From Streptomyces sp. JHA26 (GTDB taxonomy: Bacteria > Actinomycetota > Actinomycetes > Streptomycetales > Streptomycetaceae): DNA of 64,000 nucleotides. The stretch covers positions 79,702 through 143,701 of the forward strand of contig NZ_BDJC01000013.1 of the NCBI RefSeq assembly GCF_002005565.1, given 5' to 3'. The notes beneath the pieces were generated by a model, which was not told the origin of the DNA, ran no database searches, and worked only from the letters and a program-made list of their open reading frames with translations. Positions 55,925 to 64,000 of this stretch are shown here, piece after piece; within the stretch, counting starts at the first letter, position 1; the number at the start of each line of letters is the position of its first letter. Both the position numbers and the translations under genes were made by a program.

Positions 55925-56265
55925 GGGCCGCGAGTCCTTGTAGTGCCGCATCCAGCGAACGAGGTCCAGGTATTCGTCCGCGTTCCAGAAGACGTACTGG
56001 CCCTGGAACTCCTCACGCATGATCCGCTCCGGGTCCCCGACACCGTGGGTCACGTAGTGGTCCAGCCGCAGCCCGGTGCTCCCGCTCGCCTCCAGGGCGA
56101 AGGTGGTGAACCCCCGGGTGGCGACCAGCTTCGTGAAGACTCGCACCTCGAGCGTGAAGAACTCGTGGCCGCTGTGACCCGCTTCTCCCAGGCCCACGAC
56201 CCGCGCGTCACCCACCATCCGGACGACCGCGTCCGGATCGCCCAGGGGTACGGCGTGCCGCTGCG
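55925..56265 (-). pseudogene. Erythromycin esterase-family fragment (N-terminal part only)
   Basis: The minus-strand frame encodes VRMVGDARVVGLGEAGHSGHEFFTL, FTTFALEASGSTGLRLDHYVTHGVGDPERI and WNADEYLDLVRWMRHY, which match the first third of erythromycin-esterase-like proteins (GE-x-x-H and E-A motifs). After RHY the sequence no longer fits, and the start side runs into an opposite-strand TetR fragment, so both ends are broken. Not functional. Confidence 0.7.
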
Positions 56266-56432
56266 AGGAAGCCGTCGACGACACCACCGCCCGCACCCTC
56301 GGCTCGGCCCAGATGGCCCTGTTCACCGGGCTGATGACCCAATGGCTCACCGATCCGGACCAGGCTCCTCGCGTCCCCGGGGTCGTCGCCGGTCTACGGG
56401 CCCCGCCCCACCTCGTCCGCTCGGACACGTGA
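56258..56432 (+). pseudogene. TetR-family regulator fragment (C-terminal end)
   Basis: The plus-strand frame ending at TGA 56430-56432 reads TARTLGSAQMALFTGLMTQWLTDPDQAPRVPGVVAGLRA, the last helix region of a TetR-type regulator, without its DNA-binding domain. It joins back-to-back with the esterase fragment at about 56260, indicating a deletion or recombination there. Confidence 0.65.
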
Positions 56433-56934
56433 CCGCCGCCGGAAGGCGCAGCCCGTCACCCGAGGGCGGGACGGCGGCCGGCCGGGAGTTCCGGGACGGC
56501 CCGGGAATACGGAGTCACCCGGAACTTCGAATTCTTGGAAATTGATCATTCCGCCAAGGCGGGATGAAGGCTGAGCGAAATTCACCTTTGCCGCGGCGCC
56601 GGAGCGGGATGTCTGCACGTCAACAGCGTTTCTATGCAGGGAAGTTCACCTGCGGGGGAGAGGCCGGAGCAAAGGGGACAAATGCTGCCATATCAAGAAA
56701 ATAGGGTGCACTCGATTTTCGTTAAACGAGGGATCGACGGAACTCGCGACCATCACCTATGGTGTCCGACGGGACATGCGAAATACCCAGGACCATAGCC
56801 GCTATTTGCATGCCACTGAGCATCGAATAGCTGTCAATAAACCTGTGCACGCATAATTCCGACGGTCTCGGCGAGCGGGTTCGACCAGCCCGCTCCGTGG
56901 ACCGTTCGGCAGACACAACGGGGGGCGACACAGA
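56433..56934. other. AT-richer intergenic region upstream of the SARP gene
   Basis: About 500 bases with noticeably lower GC than the flanks, including the probable promoter of the SARP gene. It holds a near-perfect inverted repeat, TCATTCCGCC-AA-GGCGGGATGA (56546-56567, one mismatch). Short frames exist on both strands (for example minus-strand ATG 56549 to 56394, beginning MINFQEFEVPGD), but none has a convincing Cys/Ser/Thr-rich core, so no precursor peptide is called. Confidence 0.55.
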
Positions 56935-58761
56935 ATGCGGTTCCAGCTGCTCGGGTTGCTCAGCATCGCCGATGGTGAGCACGCCGCCGTTCTCCAGCCG
57001 TCGAAGCCCACGAGTCTGCTGGCCGCCCTGCTCATCCACTCCGGTGCCGTCGTGTCGACCGACTACCTGGTGCGCGCCGTCTGGGACACCGACCCGCCCG
57101 TCACGGCCAGGGCGGCGCTGCAGAGCTGCGTCCTGCGCCTGCGCCGCGTCTTCGCCAAGTACGGGATAGCGAACGACACCATCGAGGCGGTCCCCGGCGG
57201 ATACCGGATGCGCATGGACCGCGACACCCTCGACCTCGTCCGCTTCCGCCAGCTGGTCCGCTCGGCGGACGCCGCCGAGGACCCGGAGACCAGGGCCCTC
57301 GTCCTGCGGGAGGCGCTCGGGCTGTGGCACGGGCCCGTGCTCGCGAACGTGTCGTCCCAGGTGCTCCACCGCGACGAGGCGCCCCGGCTGACCGAGGAAC
57401 GTCTGAGGGCGCTGGAGCGCCTCTGCGACATCGAGCTGGCGCGGGGACGATGTCGTGAGGTCCTGGCCGACGTGTGGGACGCGGCACGGCACCACCCGGG
57501 CAGGGAGCGTTTCGCCGAGCAGTTGATCGAGGCGCTCTACCGCACCGGCCGGCAGACCGAGGCCCTCGCGGAGATCAGGGCCGTCAAGGAGCGGCTGAAG
57601 GAGGAGTTCGGGATCGACCCCGGAGTCTCCTTGCAGCGTCTGGAGGTGGCGATCCTGCGCGGTGAGGACCTGGCCGCCGTGCCGGCCGGGGCCGGCGCCG
57701 TCGCCCTCGGCGCCGGGCCCGCTCCCCGGGCGGCGCTTCCGGCGGGCACCGCCGCCGCCCCCGCCCCCTCCTCACCCGCCGCCCCGGTGTCCGCGCCGGC
57801 GGCCACGGCGCCGGTCCCCCTCACCGTGGCGCCGGTGCCCTGCTTCTCCGGGCGCACGGAGCAACTCGCGGCAGTGCGACGCGCGTTGACCGCCGCGGAG
57901 TCGGCCGGTGGTCCGGTGGTCATCTCCGGTGCCCCGGGCGTCGGCAAGACCGCTCTCGCCCTGCACGCCGCCCACCTGGCCGGGGAGGCGTTTCCGGGCG
58001 GGTGCTTCGCGCTCGCCCTGACCCACGCGGACGGCAGCCCCCTCGACGCCGCCGAGGCCCGGGACCGGCTCCCGCCGCCGGACGGAGCCGGACGCCGGCT
58101 GCTGGTCCTGGACGACGCGGTGAGCGCGGAGCAGCTGCGCCCCCTCCTGCCGGCCCCCTCCGAGGGCGTCGCCGTGGTGACCAGCAGACGCGGGCTGGCC
58201 GGGCTGGTGGCCACCCACGGCGGCGTCGTGCACCGCCTCGGCACCCTCACCCCCGACGAGTCGCACCAGCTGCTCGTCAGCACGGTCGGTGCCGGCCGGA
58301 TCGCCGCGGAACCGGAAGCGGCCCGTGAACTGGCCGACCTCTGCGGTCACTTCCCGCTGAGCCTGCGCATCGCCGCGGCACGTCTGCTGACCCGTCCCGG
58401 CCTCGGCATCGGTGACTGCGCGGCCTGGCTGGCCGCGGACCTGCCGGCCCGCCTCTCCCTGGCGGACGAACCGACGCGGTCCGTGCCGCACGTGTTCGAG
58501 GCGGCCCTGCGGCGGCTGAGCCCGCAGCTGCGGGACGTGTTCCTCACGCTGGCCAGGGAGCACGCGGATGCGGGGACGGCCGGTGGTGCCGCGGCGTCGC
58601 CCGTGCCGGACGAGGTGCTGGAGCAACTGGCGGACGCCGGGTTCATCGAGGAGGGCCCGCCCAAGCCGTACCGCATCCACGAACTGCTCAGGATCTACGC
58701 GCGTCGGCGGGCGGCCTCGCCACCGCGGAGCCCGGTCGGCGCCCTGACGGCCCCCGGCTGA
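56935..58761 (+). CDS. SARP/AfsR-type pathway-specific regulator
   Basis: A 608-residue regulator starting at ATG 56935. Residues 1-95 are an OmpR-type winged helix (MRFQLLGLLSIADG; STDYLVRAVWDTDPPVTARAALQSCVLRLR), 100-245 the bacterial transcriptional activation domain (VRFRQLVRSADAAEDPE; EALYRTGRQTEALAEIRAVKERLKEEFGIDPG), then a Pro/Ala linker and an NB-ARC ATPase (Walker A GAPGVGKT near 332, LLVLDDAV, FPLSLRIAAARLL), ending after the winged-helix part (YRIHELLRIYAR). It is larger than a pure SARP but lacks the TPR domain of AfsR. It lies directly before the azole-RiPP genes and is likely their activator. Confidence 0.9.
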   Translation: MRFQLLGLLSIADGEHAAVLQPSKPTSLLAALLIHSGAVVSTDYLVRAVWDTDPPVTARAALQSCVLRLRRVFAKYGIANDTIEAVPGGYRMRMDRDTLDLVRFRQLVRSADAAEDPETRALVLREALGLWHGPVLANVSSQVLHRDEAPRLTEERLRALERLCDIELARGRCREVLADVWDAARHHPGRERFAEQLIEALYRTGRQTEALAEIRAVKERLKEEFGIDPGVSLQRLEVAILRGEDLAAVPAGAGAVALGAGPAPRAALPAGTAAAPAPSSPAAPVSAPAATAPVPLTVAPVPCFSGRTEQLAAVRRALTAAESAGGPVVISGAPGVGKTALALHAAHLAGEAFPGGCFALALTHADGSPLDAAEARDRLPPPDGAGRRLLVLDDAVSAEQLRPLLPAPSEGVAVVTSRRGLAGLVATHGGVVHRLGTLTPDESHQLLVSTVGAGRIAAEPEAARELADLCGHFPLSLRIAAARLLTRPGLGIGDCAAWLAADLPARLSLADEPTRSVPHVFEAALRRLSPQLRDVFLTLAREHADAGTAGGAAASPVPDEVLEQLADAGFIEEGPPKPYRIHELLRIYARRRAASPPRSPVGALTAPG

Positions 58762-58846
58762 ACCGCCCCGGCTCCTCCCCGGCCGTCCGTCCCGCCCTCC
58801 CCGACCGCACCGACCCAGCGCGTCCTACCGAGAGGTGAACCCACCC

Positions 58847-61054
58847 ATGCCTGCTGACCGGTACGCAGCCGTCGCCGACACCCGCCCCCGCATCCGGCGG
58901 GACGTCCTGTTCACCGAGACCCCCGACGGCGTGCTGTTCCACAACGCCGACGGAGGCTTCCGGCTGACGGCGAGATCGGCCTACCGCTTCGCCACGCTGC
59001 TCGTGCCCCACCTCGACGGGCAGCACACCGTCGCCGAGATCTGCGAGGGCTTCGGCGAGCGGCAGCGCGCGATGGTCGGCGAACTCGTCGGCACCCTGTA
59101 CGAGCGGGGCTTCGCCCGTTCGGTCCCGCCCAGGTCCTCGCCGGAGGCGTTCGACGGCGCCGAGCCCTCCGAGGACGTCGCGCGGCGCTACGCGGCCCAG
59201 ATCGCCTACGCCGAGCACTACGCCGACGACGCCGCCCGCCGCTTCCAGCGGTTCCGCGACACCCGGGTGGCCGTCCTGGGCACCGATGCCACGGCCCGCT
59301 GGTGCGTGCTGAGCCTGCTGCGCAACGGCTGCGCGTCCGTGGGCGTCGTCGCCGGGCTCGACCGGGAGGGGATCGACGAGGAGGCGGCGGCCGCCGGCGC
59401 GGACGGCTGCCCGGTCTCCGTCGACGAACTCGACGCCTCGGACGGCCCGCACGGCCCGCGCACCTGGGCCGCTCTCGACGGGTACGGCATCGTCGTCGTC
59501 ACCGGCGGGCCCGAGGCCGCCCGCACGGTGTTCCCGCTGCTGCGCGCCGGGATCCCCGCGGGCCGGATCCTGATCCCGGCCTGGTCGTTCGGCGACACCG
59601 CGGTCGTCGGCCCCCGGATGTCGGCGCAGACGACGGGCTGCTGGTCCTGCGCCGTGCTGCGGCTGGGCGCGGGCGACGGCGCCGAGCGGGCGGCCGACGT
59701 GTGGAGCTCCCTCGCCCTGGACGGCCCGGCCGCCACGCCGGTCCCCGGCGCCCACCCCGGCGGGCCGCTGGCCGCGATGCTGGGCAACCTGCTCGGCTAC
59801 GAGGTGTTCAAGACGGCGTCGGGCGCGCTGCCCGCCGAGACGGCCGGGCACCTGGTCGTCCAGGACATGGAGTCGCTCGACGTCACCTCCGAGCCCCTCC
59901 TGCCGCACCCCCGGTGCCCGTGGTGCGCGGACGACACCCGGGCGGACCCGCCCGGGATCGACCTGGCGAGCCCGGACACGGCCGACGCCCCGCTCGCGCT
60001 GCCCACCGTCGACACGGCCCGCGACGCGGACGCCCTGGTGGAGGAGCTGAACCGCCGTTCGGTGCTGCTGCGGCCGCGCGCCGGGGTGTTCACCCGCTAC
60101 GACGACGAGGACATCACCCAGACGCCGCTCAAGCTCAGCGTGGTGGAGTTCGGCCTGGGCCACGGGCGCACCCGGCGCGTCGCCGCCGCCGACGTCCACC
60201 ACGTGGCGGGGGCCCGCATCCGGGCCCTGCACCGGGCGGCGGAGGCGTACGCCGAGCACGTCGTCCCGCACGTCCCCGGCCGCGAACCCGACCCGGCCGT
60301 CCGCCTCGACCCGGCCGGACTGGCCACGTGGACCGGCGTCGGCGGGACCCGGGCCGACGTCCGTGGCTGGGCGACCGCGTCCTCCCTGCTGACCAAGGAG
60401 CGGTTCCTGGTGCCGGGCGAGGCCGTCCGCCCGTTCGGGGCGGACAACCGGGACGGGCTCTTCGAGGCGACGAGCGCCGGGCTGCGGGCCGGGGCGAGCG
60501 TCACCGACGCCGCCGCGCAGGGCGTGCTGTCGGCCCTGGCACACGACGCGCTCCGGCGGGCGGTACGGGGAGCCGGGGTGTCCGGCGTCGCCGTGCCCGA
60601 CGACCTGGACCCCGAACTCACCTTCCTGACCCGCTCCGCCGCCAACCTCGGCGTCGAGGCCGAACTGCTCGACCTCGGGGAGCGCGGGCGTTCGGGAGTG
60701 GCCGTGGTGCTGGCCCGGGCCGGGGCCCGCTGGGCGGTGGCCGCCGAGTTGTCGTACCCGGCGGCGGCCGCCGCGGCGCTGCGCGATCTGCTGGGCGAGG
60801 TCCAGCTGGAGCGGCAGCCGGTCGGCGGGGCCTCGTTCGGGGATCCGGTGTTCGACGGGCTCGACCCGCGGGCGCTGGCCGTCACCGGCACGGTCACCGT
60901 GGAGCGGACGGGCACGCCGTCGTGGGCGGACGTGCTGCGCCGGCTCGGCGAACAGGGGCGCGACGCCCTGGTGGTGGCGACGGGCGCCGGGGACCTGGAG
61001 CGGGCCGGGGTGCACGTCGTGCGCGTCCTGCTGACGTCGGAGGCCCGGCGGTGA
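58847..61054 (+). CDS. TOMM leader-peptide-binding E1/Ocin-ThiF-like protein with C-terminal YcaO-like region
   Basis: A 735-residue protein; ATG 58847 is preferred (GTG 58835 is also in frame). Residues 15-100 look like a RiPP recognition element of PqqD type (LFHNADGGFRLTARSAYRFATLLVPHLDG; EICEGFGERQRAMVGELVGTLYERGF). Residues 110-360 are an E1/ThiF-like domain (RVAVLGTDATARWCVLSLLRNG; CWSC and CPWC pairs that would bind zinc). Residues 400-700 resemble a degenerate YcaO fold (GVFTRYDDED; SVTDAAAQGVLSALAHDALRRAV) without clear ATP-site acids. It would bind the precursor leader and present it to the YcaO partner. Its stop overlaps the YcaO start (GTGA). Confidence 0.85.
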   Translation: MPADRYAAVADTRPRIRRDVLFTETPDGVLFHNADGGFRLTARSAYRFATLLVPHLDGQHTVAEICEGFGERQRAMVGELVGTLYERGFARSVPPRSSPEAFDGAEPSEDVARRYAAQIAYAEHYADDAARRFQRFRDTRVAVLGTDATARWCVLSLLRNGCASVGVVAGLDREGIDEEAAAAGADGCPVSVDELDASDGPHGPRTWAALDGYGIVVVTGGPEAARTVFPLLRAGIPAGRILIPAWSFGDTAVVGPRMSAQTTGCWSCAVLRLGAGDGAERAADVWSSLALDGPAATPVPGAHPGGPLAAMLGNLLGYEVFKTASGALPAETAGHLVVQDMESLDVTSEPLLPHPRCPWCADDTRADPPGIDLASPDTADAPLALPTVDTARDADALVEELNRRSVLLRPRAGVFTRYDDEDITQTPLKLSVVEFGLGHGRTRRVAAADVHHVAGARIRALHRAAEAYAEHVVPHVPGREPDPAVRLDPAGLATWTGVGGTRADVRGWATASSLLTKERFLVPGEAVRPFGADNRDGLFEATSAGLRAGASVTDAAAQGVLSALAHDALRRAVRGAGVSGVAVPDDLDPELTFLTRSAANLGVEAELLDLGERGRSGVAVVLARAGARWAVAAELSYPAAAAAALRDLLGEVQLERQPVGGASFGDPVFDGLDPRALAVTGTVTVERTGTPSWADVLRRLGEQGRDALVVATGAGDLERAGVHVVRVLLTSEARR

Positions 61055-63036
61055 CCGTCGGGACCGTGGGCCGGCCTGCTGCGGCGCCGGCGGCCTCCGA
61101 CGCCGTGGCCGGTCCCGCGCGGCCGACGGCCGGGCTGCTGCGGACCTCGCTGGACCGGCTGGGCCGCCGCGACGTCGCGGTGTCGGTCCGGGCCCTCGGC
61201 TTCGGCGACGCCTTCGCGGAGGACGGGAGCGACGCCTTCGCGGAGGACGGGAGCGACACGTGCGCCCAGGACGGAGGGGGCGGGCGGACCGTCCCCGTGC
61301 ACCTGTACTCCCGGCAGGCCGTCGTCGGCCCCCTCACCGGTCACGGCGGGGCGCCCTGCCCGCGCTGTCTGGCCCGACGCTGGCAGGCGGTCCGTTCCGT
61401 GGCGCTGCGCGACGCCCTCGAACTGGGCGGTGCGACCCACGAGTCGGGGCCCTGGCCGTACGCCGTCCCGTTCGCCGTGGACGCGCTGGCCGCGCTCGTG
61501 GTGCGGGCGCACGAACAGCCGGTGCGCGCGCCCTTCCCGGACGTGTACGTACTGGACCTGGAGTCCCTGTCGGTGCGCCGGTTCCCGCTCGTCCCCGACC
61601 CGCAGTGCCCGGTCTGCTCCGAGGCGGTCCCGGACACGGCGGAGGGTGCCGTCGTCACCCTGGCGTCCGCGCCGAAGCACGCGCCGGGGGCCTTCCGGCT
61701 GCGGAGCGTGGAGGCGTACGGCATCGACGTGGCCGCGTTCGCGAACCCGGTGTGCGGCGCGCTCGGCCCGTCCGTCGTCCACGACGTGTCGTCCACGTCC
61801 ACGTCGGCGACCATCGGCTGCTTCTCGATGCGCTCCGGCGAGTACCTGCGGGAGACGTTCTGGGGCGGGCACTCCGGGTCCTTCGGCACCAGCGCGCGCA
61901 TCGGCGTCCTGGAGGGTCTGGAGCGGTACGCGGGCATGCGGGCGCGCGGCAAGCGGACCACGGTGACGGGGACGCTCGACGGGTTCGGGGAGGACGCGGT
62001 CGACCCGCGGCGGGTGGGGCTCTACTCGGAGGCCTTCCACCGGGAGAACCCGCACGTCGTGCCGTTCTCGCCGGACCGGGAGATCCCGTGGGTGTGGGGC
62101 TGGTCGCTGCGCGACCGGGCACCGCGGCTGGTGCCCGAGATCCTCACCTACTACCACTCGCCGGGGCTGAACGACCGTTTCGTGCAGGAGAGTTCCAACG
62201 GCTGCGCCTCGGGCGGCTGTGTCGAGGAGGCCGTCTACTTCGGCCTGATGGAGGTCGTCGAGCGGGACGCCTTCCTCCTCGCCTGGTACGGCCGGCAGCC
62301 GCTGCCGGAGATCGACCCCGCCACCAGCGCCCGCCCCGCCACCCGGCACATGGTGGACCGGCTGGCGATGTACGGGTACCGGGCGCGGTTCTTCGACACC
62401 CGCATCACGTTCCCCGTCCCCGTGGTCACCGCCGTGGCGGAGCGGACCGACGGCGGTCTGGGCCGGATGTGCTTCGGGGCCGGCGCCGGGCTCGACCCGG
62501 AGTCGGCCCTGGACGCGGCGCTGTGCGAGATCGCCACGGACGCCGTCAACCTCCAGGACCGCTCCCGGCGCGACGAGGCCAGGCTGCGCGCCATGGCGGA
62601 GGACTTCTCCCGGGTGACCGCGCTGCACGACCACCCGCTCGTCTACGGCATCCCCGAGATGGGCGTACACGCCGACTTCCTGCTGCGGTCCCCGGCCGCC
62701 GGGCCGCCGCTCGCGGTCGCCGACCTCGCGTGGCCCGACGCCTCCGGCGCGCCGGTCTCCCCCGACCTGCGGGACGACCTGGAGCGCTGTGTCGCCGCGG
62801 TCACCGCCGCCGGGTTCGACGTGGTGGTCGTCGACCAGACGCTGCCCGAGCAACGGCGGCTGGGGCTGCACACGTTCAGCGTGCTCGTCCCCGGGCTGCT
62901 GCCCATCGACTTCGGCTGGTCGCGGCAGCGTGCGCTGGGCATGCCGCGGCTGCGCATCGCCCTGCGGGAGGCGGGCCTGCGGGACCGCGACCTGACGGCG
63001 GCCGACCTCAACCCGGCGCCGCACCCCTTCCCCTGA
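61051..63036 (+). CDS. YcaO-domain azoline cyclodehydratase
   Basis: A 661-residue protein; GTG 61051 overlaps the preceding stop by 4 bases. The N-terminal 170 residues hold a CPRCLARRWQ zinc-type motif and CPVCSE. Residues 200-661 are a catalytic YcaO: SARIGVLEGLERYAGM near 280 (first ATP-site Glu), FVQESSNGCASGGCVEEAVYFGLMEVVERDAFLLAWY near 375-405 (second Glu set), ALDAALCEIATDAVN near 490, and a C-terminus ending PHPFP, the PxPxP tail typical of azoline-forming YcaO enzymes. It uses ATP to cyclise Cys, Ser or Thr of a precursor peptide to thiazolines or oxazolines. A 21-bp near-repeat encodes two AFAEDGSD blocks near residue 55-68. Confidence 0.92.
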   Translation: MTVGTVGRPAAAPAASDAVAGPARPTAGLLRTSLDRLGRRDVAVSVRALGFGDAFAEDGSDAFAEDGSDTCAQDGGGGRTVPVHLYSRQAVVGPLTGHGGAPCPRCLARRWQAVRSVALRDALELGGATHESGPWPYAVPFAVDALAALVVRAHEQPVRAPFPDVYVLDLESLSVRRFPLVPDPQCPVCSEAVPDTAEGAVVTLASAPKHAPGAFRLRSVEAYGIDVAAFANPVCGALGPSVVHDVSSTSTSATIGCFSMRSGEYLRETFWGGHSGSFGTSARIGVLEGLERYAGMRARGKRTTVTGTLDGFGEDAVDPRRVGLYSEAFHRENPHVVPFSPDREIPWVWGWSLRDRAPRLVPEILTYYHSPGLNDRFVQESSNGCASGGCVEEAVYFGLMEVVERDAFLLAWYGRQPLPEIDPATSARPATRHMVDRLAMYGYRARFFDTRITFPVPVVTAVAERTDGGLGRMCFGAGAGLDPESALDAALCEIATDAVNLQDRSRRDEARLRAMAEDFSRVTALHDHPLVYGIPEMGVHADFLLRSPAAGPPLAVADLAWPDASGAPVSPDLRDDLERCVAAVTAAGFDVVVVDQTLPEQRRLGLHTFSVLVPGLLPIDFGWSRQRALGMPRLRIALREAGLRDRDLTAADLNPAPHPFP

Positions 63037-63092
63037 CCGCCCCGACCCGCACGTCACCGAGCCCGCCCCACGTCACAGCAGAGGAGACCTCC

Positions 63093-64000
63093 GTGGGCTA
63101 CGCCCATGACTACGCGACGGCCATCATGCACCGGGGCCGCGTTCCGATGGAGCCGGCCGACTTCGTGCCCGACTGGGCGGACCGGCCGCGCAAGGCGAAG
63201 TACTACCCGGGTGCCGTGCGGTTCCCGTTGCCCGACGCGCCCTACCCGGCCGACGCCACCGTCGCGGCCGGCTGCCTGCCCGGCGGCCCGGACGGCCCCG
63301 CGCTGCCCTTCTCGCTGCCCCTGCTGTCCGGCATGCTGCTGGACTCCTACGGGCTGGTCGGCAGGCGCCTGGGCGTCCAGGCCAACACCGATCTCGCGGC
63401 CCTGCCGCACTACACGCAGGCCAACTGGTCCCGGGGCACCGCCTCCGGCGGGGGTCTGTATCCCGTGAGCGTGTACTGGGTCTCGGGCCCGTCGGGGCCG
63501 CTGACGCCCGGGGTGCACTACTACTCGCCGCCGCACCACAGCATGCAGCGGCTGCTCGCGGGCGACGTGAGCGGCGAGGTGCGCGCGGCCCTCGGGGGAC
63601 ACGGCGCGCGGACGGACCAGTACCTGGTGCTGGGCGTCAAGTACTGGCAGAACTCCTTCAAGTACAACAGCTTCTCCTTCCACGCCGTCAGCATGGACGT
63701 CGGCACCGTGCTGCAGTCCTGGCAGATCTGGGCCCGGGCCCGGGGGCTGCGGCTGGCGCCCGCCCTCTGGTTCGACCAGGCGCGGCTGACCCGGCTGCTG
63801 GGCCTGGACGGGGACGAGGAGGGGCTGTTCGCCGTCGTGCCGCTGGTGTGGGAGCCGCCGTCCGGGCCGGCGGAGGCCTCCCCCGGGCAGGACGGCACGG
63901 AGCGCCCGGCCGTGCGGCTGCGGGACCGGGAGCGGTCCCGGACCGTGCTGGGCTTCGACACGCTGCGGCGCATCCGACCGCGCGACGGCCGAGCACGCCG
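63093..64000 (+). CDS. SagB-type peptide azoline dehydrogenase (3' end outside window)
   Basis: GTG 63093 follows GAGGAG (63081-63086); the frame is open to the window end (302 codons). It is a nitroreductase-fold FMN enzyme of the SagB branch: RGTASGGGLYPVSVYWV near residue 115 (FMN phosphate site) and the conserved VLGVKYWQNSFKYNSFSFHAVSMDVGTVLQSW near 180-210. SagB enzymes oxidise thiazolines and oxazolines to thiazoles and oxazoles. It is 56 bases downstream of the YcaO gene and belongs to the same operon. A Lys-Tyr pair expected in the active site is present (KYWQ/KYNS). Confidence 0.9.
   Translation, partial: MGYAHDYATAIMHRGRVPMEPADFVPDWADRPRKAKYYPGAVRFPLPDAPYPADATVAAGCLPGGPDGPALPFSLPLLSGMLLDSYGLVGRRLGVQANTDLAALPHYTQANWSRGTASGGGLYPVSVYWVSGPSGPLTPGVHYYSPPHHSMQRLLAGDVSGEVRAALGGHGARTDQYLVLGVKYWQNSFKYNSFSFHAVSMDVGTVLQSWQIWARARGLRLAPALWFDQARLTRLLGLDGDEEGLFAVVPLVWEPPSGPAEASPGQDGTERPAVRLRDRERSRTVLGFDTLRRIRPRDGRAR

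Noticed and set aside
56564..56703. Plus-strand 46-codon frame (MKAERNSP...) before the SARP gene as RiPP precursor
   Set aside because: Only one Cys, no leader-like acidic helix, no ribosome site; not convincing.

Overview
High-GC actinobacterial chromosome from a Streptomyces close to the S. coelicolor type. The evidence is pervasive GC3 bias, GTG starts, Tat and lipobox signals, and gene content and order that match, from memory, the S. coelicolor stretch SCO6045 down to SCO5998: the DUF692 protein, hemE, DUF3000, whiI, an RNase D, a thiolase/FadB pair, dxs, xylFGH with rok7B7, ngcEFG, aconitase and an XRE-MurA fusion. No rRNA, tRNA or CRISPR array was seen.

Layout. (1) 1-13.4 kb, core-like: partial SPFH protein, PhoX-like Tat phosphatase, NodB lipoprotein, a PTH2-like hydrolase, a DUF692/MNIO enzyme with a C-terminal extension beside a TIGR04222 membrane protein, a secreted alpha/beta hydrolase, the heme genes cgoX-hemQ, a DUF4349 lipoprotein and a CoA-disulfide-reductase-like flavoprotein. 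(2) 13.5-21.9 kb, a degraded island between rhomboid and hemE: an intact rhomboid gene on the left and a 97-98% identical copy of only its 3' half on the right bracket about 7 kb of lower-GC DNA. It holds an IS nested in another IS, a nuclease-toxin tip, a perfect 30-bp hairpin, a SUKH immunity gene, a collapsed Rhs-like toxin gene, a frameshifted HExxH peptide-hydroxylase-like gene and a dead ISAzo13-type element. (3) 21.9-53.0 kb, core again: hemE, DUF3000, whiI with a candidate sigma-WhiG promoter, RNase D, fadAB, permease, dxs, xylose ABC operon with its ROK regulator, GlcNAc/chitobiose ABC operon (ngcEFG) with a DasR-like site, a large GH92 mannosidase with palindromic operators, aconitase with two operator candidates, and an XRE-MurA fusion. 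(4) 53.0-56.9 kb, accessory: an AbiEii-like pair whose nucleotidyltransferase has an in-frame TGA, a Phd/RelE toxin-antitoxin pair, and fragments of an erythromycin esterase and a TetR regulator. (5) 56.9-64.0 kb, the left part of a RiPP cluster: a SARP/AfsR-type regulator, a leader-binding E1-like protein with RRE, a YcaO cyclodehydratase ending in PxPxP, and a SagB-type dehydrogenase cut by the window end. These would make azol(in)e heterocycles in a peptide (linear azole peptide or thiopeptide class). The precursor gene is not convincingly visible and is probably beyond 64 kb.

Main points: the azole-RiPP cluster of unknown product; the MNIO/TIGR04222 pair; the rhomboid-bracketed toxin graveyard with a surviving immunity gene; and several regulatory sites that fit their genes (sigma-WhiG at whiI, DasR-like at ngcE, MarR/TamR-like and iron-box-like at aconitase). 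Family assignments come from reading motifs by eye; no database search was run.
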